Source of the DNA: an uncultured Bacteroidales bacterium | Lineage (GTDB): Bacteria; Bacteroidota; Bacteroidia; Bacteroidales; WCHB1-69 | Direction: 5' to 3' | Assembly: GCA_934699095.1 (NCBI GenBank) | Contig: CAKUVI010000007.1 | Coordinates: 62,001 to 126,000, forward strand | DNA length: 64,000 bases | Shown: positions 34,178 through 41,958 of the stretch, piece by piece | Layout: each line of letters opens with the position of its first letter | Position numbering within the stretch: the first letter of the stretch is position 1 | Notes under the pieces: generated by a model | What the model saw: only the letters and a program-made list of their open reading frames with translations | What the model was told of the DNA's origin: nothing | Database searches by the model: none | Made by a program: the position numbers and the translations under genes

Positions 34178-35096
34178 TCTGTTGACAGCGTTACTATGTC
34201 TTTCATGCTGTAGTGTTTCAGCTCAAACAAAACAAACCTATCTGTATGCTGTAAAAGACACATCGAAACTCTATATGGATGTGTATCTTCCCGAGAAACA
34301 GAATGATAGGAAAGCCTGTCTGTTTTTTGTTTTTGGCGGCGGATATATAGGAGGATCTCGTGACGACAACCAGATACAGATGGTGAAAAAGCACTATACA
34401 GACAAAGGTTATGTTGTGATAGGCATTGATTACAGATTAGGTTTGAAGAATGCCGACAATTTCAATATTGTTACGGGTGTGAAGAACTATGAAAGGGCGG
34501 TGCGCATAGCCACGGAGGACCTTATCTCTGCCATCGCCTATACGCTCAACAACCTGAATGCAAACGGAACTATTTCCATCAATTCTGAAAACGTGGTTGT
34601 GATGGGAAGCAGTGCGGGGGCAATCACTGCACTGCAGGCCGATTATGCTATCTGCAATGGCTTTTACAACACTTCTGAACTTCCCGACACATTTCATATC
34701 GCGGGAGTTGTATCCTATTCGGGCGCGATTTTTTCAACAAAGGGCGGACCGAAATACAGAAACCATGCTCCAGCTCCCACACTTTTTTGTCACGGCACTG
34801 AAGATCGCCTTGTGATATATAATAAAATCCAGCTGTTCAACTTGGGCTTGTTCGGGTCGGATTATCTTGCCAGGAGATTCGACAAAAAGGGGTATGGCTA
34901 TCATATCCGCCGCTATGAGGGTTTAGGGCACCAGGTGGCTGGTTTCTATCAGTCGGAATTCGATGAGATAGATGTGTTTTTGGAGAAGGTTGTTTTCGGG
35001 AACAGAAAGATACAGAGGGATGAAACCTACTATGATCCTGATATCAAGCCGATGTACCTCAAATTTAAGATCCGCGATTTGGAAACAGTCAAATAG
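34149..35096 (+). CDS. Secreted alpha/beta hydrolase (esterase/lipase-like)
   Basis: A 315-residue exported enzyme with a signal peptide (LINNLLTALLCLSCCSVSAQ). The oxyanion-hole motif is FFVFGGGYIGGS (about 58-69). The nucleophile elbow VVVMGSSAGAITAL contains GSSAG near residue 157. An acid region HGTEDRLVIY and a final His in GLGHQVAGF complete a catalytic triad. It looks like the BD-FAE/carboxylesterase group acting on acylated carbohydrate. The start overlaps the ligase gene by 29 bases in another frame, and it ends four bases from the convergent lipid kinase gene with no room for a separate terminator. Confidence 0.82.
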   Translation: MKLRKHLINNLLTALLCLSCCSVSAQTKQTYLYAVKDTSKLYMDVYLPEKQNDRKACLFFVFGGGYIGGSRDDNQIQMVKKHYTDKGYVVIGIDYRLGLKNADNFNIVTGVKNYERAVRIATEDLISAIAYTLNNLNANGTISINSENVVVMGSSAGAITALQADYAICNGFYNTSELPDTFHIAGVVSYSGAIFSTKGGPKYRNHAPAPTLFCHGTEDRLVIYNKIQLFNLGLFGSDYLARRFDKKGYGYHIRRYEGLGHQVAGFYQSEFDEIDVFLEKVVFGNRKIQRDETYYDPDIKPMYLKFKIRDLETVK

Positions 35097-35100
35097 AATT

Positions 35101-36048
35101 TCAAAGGTTTGTAAGTACGTTCAGGGCGTTTGGAAGGATGCTGATTTGGTAGTTGCCGGGTGCAAGCAGTTCGCCCTCGACCTCAGCGCGGAAAAGGGTG
35201 GGGGAGGTTATGTTGATTTCTGTTGCCAATGTCTTGCTGATGCTTTTGATTTTGTCGATATGGTCGCCCGTGAACATATCCTTCAAGTGACAGATAACCG
35301 TTGGAATGGATATTTTGGGCACGATGATCAGGTCGATTTTGCCGTCGTCAGGGATGGCGTATTTTGCCTCGCAGATACCGCCGCCATTGTATTTTCCTAT
35401 AGCCGCAATTACCATGAAAACTTCCCCTTTGAAAGAAGTTCCTCCGTTGCTCTGCACCTCAATGTAGGTGGGTTTGTGATGGAATAGTGTTTTCAGAAGC
35501 GAGACCACATATACAGAGATGATTTTCAACCGTGGGCGGTTGTAAGTGACGTCGTAGATCACGTCGGCATCAAAGCCGAAGCCCGCTATGTTGATGAAAT
35601 GTCGTTGTTCCTTCACGCTGTCAGGTGTGATGCTTGTGACACTTCCCACATCGTGTGCCATGAAATTGCCGGACAGCCACAAGTTTATGTTATCTTCAAT
35701 TTTTTTTGGATAGTTGTGAGTTCTCACGAAATCGTTGCCGTGGCCAAGTGGCAGAATTGCGAGGAAAATGTCTTTCGGGTTTGCCGAGGATTTGAAGATT
35801 CCGTTCACCACTTCGTTAACTGTACCGTCACCACCGGCTGCCACAAGATGTTTTACTCCATTGTCGCAAAGAAACTTTGTGGTTGAGATTCCTTCACCTG
35901 GCTTTTTTACGGTATGAAACTCGTGGGGGATGTTTTTGCTTTGCAGGAGTTTTCCGATTGATTCCTGTAGGCGTCCGTTCCTCTTTTCGTTGGCATTGCT
36001 GTTGAAGATAATATGCCAGGTGTTTTTCAGTACATCAAGTTTTTCCAT
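35101..36048 (-). CDS. Diacylglycerol/lipid kinase family protein (YegS-like)
   Basis: A 315-residue DAGK-cat family kinase. The N-terminal nucleotide motif reads WHIIFNSNANEKRNGRLQES. The glycine-rich GGDGTVNEVVNGIF near 80 is diagnostic and is followed by ILPLGHGNDFVRTH, the conserved substrate-site GTxNDF variant. The C-terminal beta domain has NGGGICEAKYAIPDDGKIDL. Members phosphorylate diacylglycerol or other lipids at the inner membrane. The gene lies downstream of rpsA, but the strong hairpin at 36075-36100 separates them. Confidence 0.85.
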   Translation of the reverse strand: MEKLDVLKNTWHIIFNSNANEKRNGRLQESIGKLLQSKNIPHEFHTVKKPGEGISTTKFLCDNGVKHLVAAGGDGTVNEVVNGIFKSSANPKDIFLAILPLGHGNDFVRTHNYPKKIEDNINLWLSGNFMAHDVGSVTSITPDSVKEQRHFINIAGFGFDADVIYDVTYNRPRLKIISVYVVSLLKTLFHHKPTYIEVQSNGGTSFKGEVFMVIAAIGKYNGGGICEAKYAIPDDGKIDLIIVPKISIPTVICHLKDMFTGDHIDKIKSISKTLATEINITSPTLFRAEVEGELLAPGNYQISILPNALNVLTNL

Positions 36049-36074
36049 AGTCTAATGATATGAAGTAAAAAAAA

Positions 36075-36100
36075 GACGGAGAGCCGGTAGGCTCTCCGTC
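36075..36100 (-). terminator. Intrinsic terminator of rpsA
   Basis: 11-bp perfect stem GACGGAGAGCC/GGCTCTCCGTC with a four-base loop, followed on the minus strand by eight T. It lies 31 bases beyond the rpsA stop codon. Confidence 0.9.
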
Positions 36101-36130
36101 TCAGTTAAATTTCTTCGTATGAAAGGGGAA

Positions 36131-38023
36131 TTATTTTCCTTCCTTTTCGAGATCTTCCTTCAAAGATTGGAGGATATTCAGATCGCCGAGAGTGGCTTTT
36201 TCAACGTTGCTTTCGTTTACTTTCTGGATATCGCGTTCTTTCTGTTTGTCGGCATCGGCTTTAGCTCTGTCTTCAGCATCCTTGTCGGGTTGCCAAGTCT
36301 TTGTGTGAGAAAGATGGATTTTCTTAGCATCCTTTGAGAAATCAACCACCATGAACGGGAGGGTTTCGCCTTCCTTAGCTGTTGATTTGTCTTCTTTCAA
36401 GAGGTGGCGGCTGAATGCGAAGCCTTCAATGTTATGAGGGAGCATAACGGTAGCGCCCTTGTCGTTTACAGAAGTGATGGTTCCTTCGTGAACTGAGCCG
36501 ACTGTGAAGATGGTCTCGTAAACGTCCCAAGGATTCTCCTCTAACTGTTTGTGGCCCAAGCTGAGGCGGCGGTTTTCGGTGTCCACTTCGAGAACAACAA
36601 CTTCGATAGATTCGCCAACTTTTGTGAATTCAGCCGGGTGTTTGATCTTCTTGGACCATGAGAGGTCTGAAATGTGGATCAAGCCGTCAACGCCTTCTTC
36701 GAGTTCAACGAAGATGCCGAAAGTTGTGAAGTTGCGAACTGTGGCTGTGTGTTTTGAGCCGACAGGGTATTTTTCGAGGATGTTAGCCCATGGATCTGGG
36801 ATGAGTTGTTTGATACCCAAGGACATCTTCTGGCCTTCGCGGTCGAGTGTGAGTACAACAGCTTCAACTTCGTCGCCGACTTTGAGGAAGTCGTGAGCGG
36901 TGCGGAGGTGTTGTGACCATGACATCTCAGAAACGTGGATAAGGCCTTCAACGCCGGGCATGATTTCAACGAATGCGCCGTAGTCGGTGATAACCACAAC
37001 TTTACCTTTAACTCTGTCGCCGACTTTGAGGTTGGGATCAAGTTTCTCCCAAGGTTGAGGTGTGAGTTGTTTGAGACCCAAAGCGATACGTTTTTTGCCT
37101 TCTTCGAAGTTAAGGATGACAACGTTGACTTTTTGGTCGAGTTCAACAACTTCAGACGGGTGGTTGATGCGTCCCCATGAAAGGTCGGTGATGTGGATGA
37201 GGCCGTCCAAGCCGCCGAGGTCAACGAATGCACCGTAAGAAACGATGTTCTTGACAGTACCTTCGAGGATTTGGCCAACTTCGAGCTTGCTGATGATTTC
37301 AGCCTTCTGGGCTTCGATTTCAGCTTCGATGAGGGCTTTGTGTGATACAACGACGTTCTTGTAGTCGTGGTTGATCTTGACAACCTTGAATTCCATTGTC
37401 TTGCCGACATAAACGTCGAAGTCGCGGATTTGTTTAACATCGATTTGTGAACCTGGCAGGAAAGCCTCGATGCCGAACACGTCAACGATAAGACCGCCTT
37501 TGGTCTTGCCCTTGACATAACCGGTGATGATTTCTTGGTTGTCGTAAGCCTCATTGACGCGCTGCCATGACTTGAGGATGAGGGCGCGTTTGTGTGAAAG
37601 CTGCATTTGACCGTTTGCATCTTCCTGGCTTTCAACGTAAACCTCGATTTCGTCACCTATCTTGAGGTCACGGTTGTAACGAAGCTCTGAAGCGTTGATG
37701 ACACCGTCAGACTTGAATCCGATGTTGATCACAACTTCGCGGTCGTTGATTGATACAACCTTACCTTTGATAACATCATCTTGGTCGATTGACTTGAAAG
37801 ATTTTGTGTAGAGGTCTTCCAAACGTGCTTTCTCCTCTTTAGAGTAGCGGTCGTTCTGGTCAGAAACCTTGTCCCAGTCGAATTTTTCCAAAGCGTCAGC
37901 GTAGGCGCTTGTGAAGTCGTGCTGTTTGCGTTCTTTCTTGGGAGCAGCGTTTTCAACGGTTTGTTCAACGTTTTGTTCCATTTCCTTGGTTTCTTCAGGA
38001 GCATTTAATAATTCTTCTGACAT
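36131..38023 (-). CDS. rpsA: 30S ribosomal protein S1
   Basis: A 630-residue protein with six S1/OB-fold repeats that binds mRNA to the 30S subunit. Repeats are seen at VIKGKVVSINDREVVINIGF, ITGYVKGKTKGGLIVDVFGI, ILEGTVKNIVSYGAFVDLGG, VKGKVVVITDYGAFVEIMPG, HTATVRNFTTFGIFVELEEG and HEGTITSVNDKGATVMLPHN. An acidic N-terminal extension (about 60 residues) and a Lys/Asp/Glu-rich tail flank them. In Bacteroidetes most mRNAs lack Shine-Dalgarno sequences, so S1 should be central to initiation. The leader contains a hairpin hiding a GGAG (38033-38052). Transcribed divergently from the initiator tRNA gene. Confidence 0.95.
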   Translation of the reverse strand: MSEELLNAPEETKEMEQNVEQTVENAAPKKERKQHDFTSAYADALEKFDWDKVSDQNDRYSKEEKARLEDLYTKSFKSIDQDDVIKGKVVSINDREVVINIGFKSDGVINASELRYNRDLKIGDEIEVYVESQEDANGQMQLSHKRALILKSWQRVNEAYDNQEIITGYVKGKTKGGLIVDVFGIEAFLPGSQIDVKQIRDFDVYVGKTMEFKVVKINHDYKNVVVSHKALIEAEIEAQKAEIISKLEVGQILEGTVKNIVSYGAFVDLGGLDGLIHITDLSWGRINHPSEVVELDQKVNVVILNFEEGKKRIALGLKQLTPQPWEKLDPNLKVGDRVKGKVVVITDYGAFVEIMPGVEGLIHVSEMSWSQHLRTAHDFLKVGDEVEAVVLTLDREGQKMSLGIKQLIPDPWANILEKYPVGSKHTATVRNFTTFGIFVELEEGVDGLIHISDLSWSKKIKHPAEFTKVGESIEVVVLEVDTENRRLSLGHKQLEENPWDVYETIFTVGSVHEGTITSVNDKGATVMLPHNIEGFAFSRHLLKEDKSTAKEGETLPFMVVDFSKDAKKIHLSHTKTWQPDKDAEDRAKADADKQKERDIQKVNESNVEKATLGDLNILQSLKEDLEKEGK

Positions 38024-38032
38024 AAAATGATT

Positions 38033-38052
38033 GTCTCCATAGAGCCGGAGAC
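38033..38052 (-). promoter_or_regulatory. Leader hairpin next to the rpsA start codon
   Basis: On the minus strand GTCTCC (38052-38047), an eight-base loop and GGAGAC (38038-38033) form a six-base stem ending nine bases before the ATG. The GGAG half is the only Shine-Dalgarno-like sequence near the start. The hairpin could therefore control translation, for example by feedback of S1. Confidence 0.4.
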
Positions 38053-38128
38053 CTTGGCTTTTTTAAGGGTTAAACATGAGGTTAATTCTTTGAAAATCAA
38101 TTGAAGAGCCTCTTTCAAAAGACGGCTG

Positions 38129-38136
38129 CAAAAATA
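38129..38136 (-). promoter_or_regulatory. Putative -7 box (TATTTTTG) for rpsA
   Basis: A TAnnTTTG match on the minus strand. It implies a leader of about 100 nt including the hairpin at 38033-38052. Confidence 0.5.
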
Positions 38137-38196
38137 CAAAAAAAATGATATGAAAAAAATTTTTTTTCAATATGTGCAAACTATGCAAAAAAAGTG

Positions 38197-38204
38197 TATT
38201 TTTG
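38197..38204 (+). promoter_or_regulatory. Putative -7 box (TATTTTTG) for the initiator tRNA gene
   Basis: A TAnnTTTG match 14 bases before the tRNA 5' end. Confidence 0.5.
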
Positions 38205-38218
38205 CAGTCGAAAAACAT

Positions 38219-38290
<72 letters not shown>

Positions 38291-38312
38291 CTAATCAAAG
38301 TAAATCATGTTG

Positions 38313-38340
38313 TGCCGGCTTCATTGGTCGGCATTTTTAT
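38313..38340 (+). terminator. Terminator after the tRNA gene
   Basis: TGCCG (38313-38317) pairs with CGGCA (38329-38333), followed by TTTTTATTTT. Confidence 0.6.
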
Positions 38341-38402
38341 TTTACATCAACAAAAATTCAAATTTTATACTTTTATGTTGAATCATAGAAGAGAATATTT
38401 AT

Positions 38403-38410
38403 TACTTTTG
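38403..38410 (+). promoter_or_regulatory. Putative -7 box (TACTTTTG) for kbl
   Basis: An exact TAnnTTTG match 35 bases upstream of the kbl start codon. Confidence 0.5.
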
Positions 38411-38445
38411 CGCACTTGTTTTAGATCCAAATTAATTATATAGTT

Positions 38446-39636
38446 ATGTACACAAAATTTCAAGAGCATCTTCAAAAAGAGTTGGCCGACATAAGAGAAG
38501 CCGGTCTTTACAAAAACGAACGCATTATCGCATCACCGCAAAGTGGTGAGATTACTCTACAGGATGGCACGAAAGTCCTGAATTTCTGCGCCAACAACTA
38601 CCTCGGTCTTGCCAACAACCCTCAGCTCATCGCTGCCGCGAAGGAAGCCATGGACACCCACGGCTACGGTATGGCTTCAGTCCGTTTCATCTGCGGCTGC
38701 TCTGACCTCCACAAGGCCCTGGAAAAGAAGATAGCTGAATTCTTCGGTACCGAGGACACTATCCTCTATGCTGCTTGCTTCGACGCTAACGGAGGCGTTT
38801 TCGAACCTCTCCTCACCGAAGAGGACGCCATCATCTCCGACTCACTGAACCATGCTTCTATCATCGACGGCGTGCGTCTCTGCAAGGCCGTGCGCTATCG
38901 TTATAAAAATGCCGATATGGCTGACCTTGAGGAACAGCTCAAAGCTGCTCAGGCCCAACGTTTCCGCATCATCGTATCCGACGGCGTGTTCTCAATGGAC
39001 GGCAACGTGGCCCCGTTGGACAAGATTTACGAATTAGCCCAAAAGTACGATGCAATGGTAATGATTGATGAATCTCACTCTGCCGGCGTTGTTGGCAAGA
39101 CAGGTCGCGGCGTGACAGAACGCTACAACCTGCGCGGCAAAATCGAGATCCTCACCGGTACTCTCGGCAAAGCCTTCGGCGGTGCTGTGGGCGGTTTCAC
39201 TACAGGTAAGAAAGAGATTATAGACATGCTCCGTCAACGCTCTCGTCCTTACCTCTTCTCCAACTCCATACCTCCTATGGTGGCTGCCGCTGGTTGCAAG
39301 ATGATCGACATCATGTCCTCTACCAACGAACTCCAAGACAAACTTCACGCTAACACCGAATATTTCATCGGCAAGATGAAAGAGGTCGGATTCGACATCA
39401 AACCAACCGAGTCGGCAATCTGCGCAGTTATGCTCTATGACGCAAAACTTTCCCAAGACATGGCTGCAAGACTCCAGGAAGAAGGCATCTATGTGACCGG
39501 CTTCTACTATCCGGTTGTGCCTAAAGGACAAGCCCGTATCCGTGTGCAGATTTCCGCAGCCCACGAGCGCGAACACCTCGACAAATGTATCGCCGCCTTC
39601 GTGAAAATCGGAAAAGAACTCAACGTTATAAAATAA
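38446..39636 (+). CDS. kbl: Glycine C-acetyltransferase (2-amino-3-ketobutyrate CoA ligase)
   Basis: A 396-residue PLP enzyme of the alpha-oxoamine synthase family. It cleaves 2-amino-3-ketobutyrate with CoA to glycine and acetyl-CoA in threonine breakdown. Motifs: NFCANNYLGLANNPQLIAAA near residue 45, the ring-stacking region DANGGVFEPLLTEEDAIISD, the cofactor Asp/His region MIDESHSAGVVGKTGRG, and the PLP lysine in TLGKAFGGAVGGF near 245. Related synthases (BioF, HemA, Spt) share the fold. Overall residues and length fit KBL best. Its partner threonine dehydrogenase (tdh) is not adjacent. Confidence 0.92.
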   Translation: MYTKFQEHLQKELADIREAGLYKNERIIASPQSGEITLQDGTKVLNFCANNYLGLANNPQLIAAAKEAMDTHGYGMASVRFICGCSDLHKALEKKIAEFFGTEDTILYAACFDANGGVFEPLLTEEDAIISDSLNHASIIDGVRLCKAVRYRYKNADMADLEEQLKAAQAQRFRIIVSDGVFSMDGNVAPLDKIYELAQKYDAMVMIDESHSAGVVGKTGRGVTERYNLRGKIEILTGTLGKAFGGAVGGFTTGKKEIIDMLRQRSRPYLFSNSIPPMVAAAGCKMIDIMSSTNELQDKLHANTEYFIGKMKEVGFDIKPTESAICAVMLYDAKLSQDMAARLQEEGIYVTGFYYPVVPKGQARIRVQISAAHEREHLDKCIAAFVKIGKELNVIK

Positions 39637-39659
39637 CTCTGTCTATAGTGGATTTTTGT

Positions 39660-39692
39660 AAAAGAGAGGTTCAGTTACTGGACCTCTCTTTT
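39660..39692 (+). terminator. Terminator after kbl
   Basis: AAAAGAGAGGTTCA pairs with TGGACCTCTCTTTT (one G-T pair) and is followed by T, starting 24 bases past the stop codon. Confidence 0.8.
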
Positions 39693-39751
39693 TAGTTGAT
39701 AAAAAATGATACTTATGTATTATATTTTGTAAATCCGAACAAATAAAAACG

Positions 39752-39759
39752 TATTTTCG
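39752..39759 (+). promoter_or_regulatory. Putative -7 box (TATTTTCG) for the Hdr-like operon
   Basis: A one-mismatch TAnnTTTG element 28 bases before the ATG at 39788. It supports that ATG over the in-frame TTG at 39764. Confidence 0.35.
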
Positions 39760-39787
39760 CAGTTTGAATTATTTGTTTGAACTTAAT

Positions 39788-40129
39788 ATGGCTAATTTCG
39801 GATTCACTATAAAGAAACCTCGTTCTTTTAACCTGAGTGACAGTGACTTAAGCAAGGCTAATGCACTTGTGGAGGCTGTCCCTTCATATAAACTGTGCAT
39901 CGGTTGCGGCGGTTGCACTGCCACGTGTTCTGCGCGTCAATTCACGGATTTCAACATACGGAAGGTCCATAACAGTTTTCGACGCGGACTCTATGGCCAT
40001 CTTGCCTCAGAACTCCGAAAATGCATGCTATGCGGAAAGTGCACTTTGGTGTGCCCTCGCGGCGTGAACCTCCGTTCTTTGATAATTAATATGCGTCAAC
40101 TGCTTAACATACAAGAAGATACTTTTTAA
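39788..40129 (+). CDS. HdrC-like 4Fe-4S dicluster protein
   Basis: A 113-residue soluble protein with two classical [4Fe-4S] motifs: CIGCGGCTATCSARQF and CMLCGKCTLVCPRGVN. These give the pattern of heterodisulfide reductase subunit C and succinate-dehydrogenase-like electron-transfer subunits. Start chosen at the ATG 39788 (MANFGFTIKKPRSFNLSDSD). Two bases separate the stop from the next gene, a fused HdrDE-like protein, so they form one module. In methanogens HdrC passes electrons to HdrB. This bacterium has no visible coenzyme M/B metabolism, so the physiological disulfide or quinone is unknown. Confidence 0.85.
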   Translation: MANFGFTIKKPRSFNLSDSDLSKANALVEAVPSYKLCIGCGGCTATCSARQFTDFNIRKVHNSFRRGLYGHLASELRKCMLCGKCTLVCPRGVNLRSLIINMRQLLNIQEDTF

Positions 40130-40131
40130 TC

Positions 40132-41913
40132 ATGGCCAATTTCCATCCTTTTGTACTCCCGTTTGTCTTCGGAACCATCGCGCTACTGTGCATCTGCGCA
40201 TACAAGTACGTGCGCTGGATCAAGCAGTTTGATGACGACCAAAAAAGAATAATCCGGAAGAACATTTTCTCCACAAAGATACTACCTGCAATCTGGGAAA
40301 TGTTCTGCGAGTGCCTTTTGCACCTTCGCATCACCAAGAAGAACTGGCGACTCGGTTATATGCACCGTAGCATAGCGTTCGGCTGGTTCCTCCTGATAGT
40401 GGTCGGGGCAGTTGAGAGCCGCATCGGAATAGAAGGGCCGTTCCATTTCTGGTGTGCCATCTTCTACAGGTTCTTCCACCACAACCCGCCCGCCAATTCC
40501 ACCGAGTTCTTCTTCACACAGTTGATGGACCTGCTCCTTCTGTATGTGCTCTCCGGTCTCTTCCTTGCTGTTTTGAAAAAAATCCATTCGCGTTTCCTCG
40601 GCATGAAAAAGACCACGAAGCACACAACTATGGATATTGTTGTGAAGATTTCGCTCTGGGCAATATTCCCACTCCGTCTTCTCAGTGAGTCTGTCACCGC
40701 CAGACTCTATGGCAACGGCGGTTTCATGACACAGGCGCTCGGCGACCTCTTCAGCCGCAATGTGGCAAATGCCCTCGAGCTTCCCCTGTGGTCACTGTAT
40801 TCAATAGCACTATGTGTCTTCTTCTTGATGTTCCCGTTTACGCGATATATGCACATTTTCACCGAGGTGTTCCTCATCTATTTCAGGAAATTGGGCGTCA
40901 GAGAAGGTGAGAAAATGACGGGATATACGAAGTTCGAACTCAGCGCATGTTCCCGTTGCGGAATGTGTATCGACGGCTGTCCGCTGTATAATCAACTTGA
41001 CATCAATGATGTGCAATCGGTATATCTTTTGCGCAACCTCCGGAATCTTGAACACAAGATGGATCTTGAAAAGGCCGCCAAAAACTGCCTGATGTGCCAT
41101 CGCTGTGCTGAGGACTGCCCGGTTGACATTGACCTGATGAATATACGCCGTATCTCCCGCGACAAAGGCAGTCTCGATGCATCCGGCAACTACGGCTACC
41201 TCGAAAACGTATCCGGATTCAATGCCATAGGACGTGTCGTCTATTTCGGAGGATGCATGTCGCAGCTGACACCGACCATAACATCAGCCATGAAGACCAT
41301 CTTCGATGCTGCTGGACAGAAATACTGGCATATAGACGAGGACCGTTCAATCTGCTGCGGTCGTCCACTCTTGCAGCAGGGCTTCAATAAACAGGCCGCT
41401 GACCTTATCCGCAAAAACACCGATCTGATAGTGGAGTCACACGCAACCGCTCTCGTGACATCATGCCCGATCTGCTACCACTCGTTCAAAGACGAATACA
41501 AACTGCCGATTCCTGTTTACCACCATACAGAATACATTGACATGCTGATAAAATCAGGCCGTCTGCCTGTCAGCAAGTCCGAAACAACATATACTTATCA
41601 TGATCCGTGCGAACTCGGCCGCGGATCAAGAATCTACAAACAGCCTCGCAACGTCCTGAATGCCATCGGAGAACTCAAAAAGATTTCACAAGAGAAGGAA
41701 AATGGCCTCTGCTGCGGTATGAATCTCGGAAACACTGTGCTAACACTGCAGCAGCAGACAAAGCTTCGCGATGCCGCCCTTGAAGTGCTCTCGGAACCGA
41801 ATCCTGATGTAGTGGTGACTGCCTGCCCTATGTGCAAAAAGGCTTTCAAGCACGGCACTGATGCCAATGTGAAGGATATTGCAGAAGTGGTGGCTGAAAA
41901 TTTGAAAAATTGA
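40132..41913 (+). CDS. Membrane-bound heterodisulfide reductase-like protein (HdrE-HdrD fusion)
   Basis: A 593-residue redox protein. The N-terminal 260 residues hold about five or six membrane helices with candidate heme histidines (GYMHRSIAFGWFLLIVVGAV), like HdrE or NarI. A ferredoxin domain follows with CSRCGMCIDGCPLY and CLMCHRCAEDCPVD. The C-terminal part has two CCG (DUF224) domains. YFGGCMSQLTPTI and RSICCGRPLLQQGF form the first, with CPICYHSF. HDPCELGRGSRIY, NGLCCGMNLGNT and CPMCKKAF form the second. These resemble the noncubane cluster sites of HdrB/HdrD. It should move electrons between a membrane quinone pool and a soluble thiol/disulfide or Fe-S partner with the HdrC-like protein upstream. 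Confidence 0.85.
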   Translation: MANFHPFVLPFVFGTIALLCICAYKYVRWIKQFDDDQKRIIRKNIFSTKILPAIWEMFCECLLHLRITKKNWRLGYMHRSIAFGWFLLIVVGAVESRIGIEGPFHFWCAIFYRFFHHNPPANSTEFFFTQLMDLLLLYVLSGLFLAVLKKIHSRFLGMKKTTKHTTMDIVVKISLWAIFPLRLLSESVTARLYGNGGFMTQALGDLFSRNVANALELPLWSLYSIALCVFFLMFPFTRYMHIFTEVFLIYFRKLGVREGEKMTGYTKFELSACSRCGMCIDGCPLYNQLDINDVQSVYLLRNLRNLEHKMDLEKAAKNCLMCHRCAEDCPVDIDLMNIRRISRDKGSLDASGNYGYLENVSGFNAIGRVVYFGGCMSQLTPTITSAMKTIFDAAGQKYWHIDEDRSICCGRPLLQQGFNKQAADLIRKNTDLIVESHATALVTSCPICYHSFKDEYKLPIPVYHHTEYIDMLIKSGRLPVSKSETTYTYHDPCELGRGSRIYKQPRNVLNAIGELKKISQEKENGLCCGMNLGNTVLTLQQQTKLRDAALEVLSEPNPDVVVTACPMCKKAFKHGTDANVKDIAEVVAENLKN

Positions 41914-41958
41914 ATAATCATTAAGTAAAATATACAAATTCTCGAAATTAGATTGAAT

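Noticed and set aside
36679..37656. 325-codon frame overlapping rpsA on the same strand
   Set aside because: It is a shifted reading of rpsA with extreme Ser/Lys/Thr composition and no domain. The S1 repeats occupy the other frame without interruption.
39788..41913. Glycolate oxidase GlcDF or LutAB-type lactate utilisation
   Set aside because: No FAD-linked oxidase or LutB/LutC gene is adjacent, and the fused membrane cytochrome-like domain fits HdrDE better.
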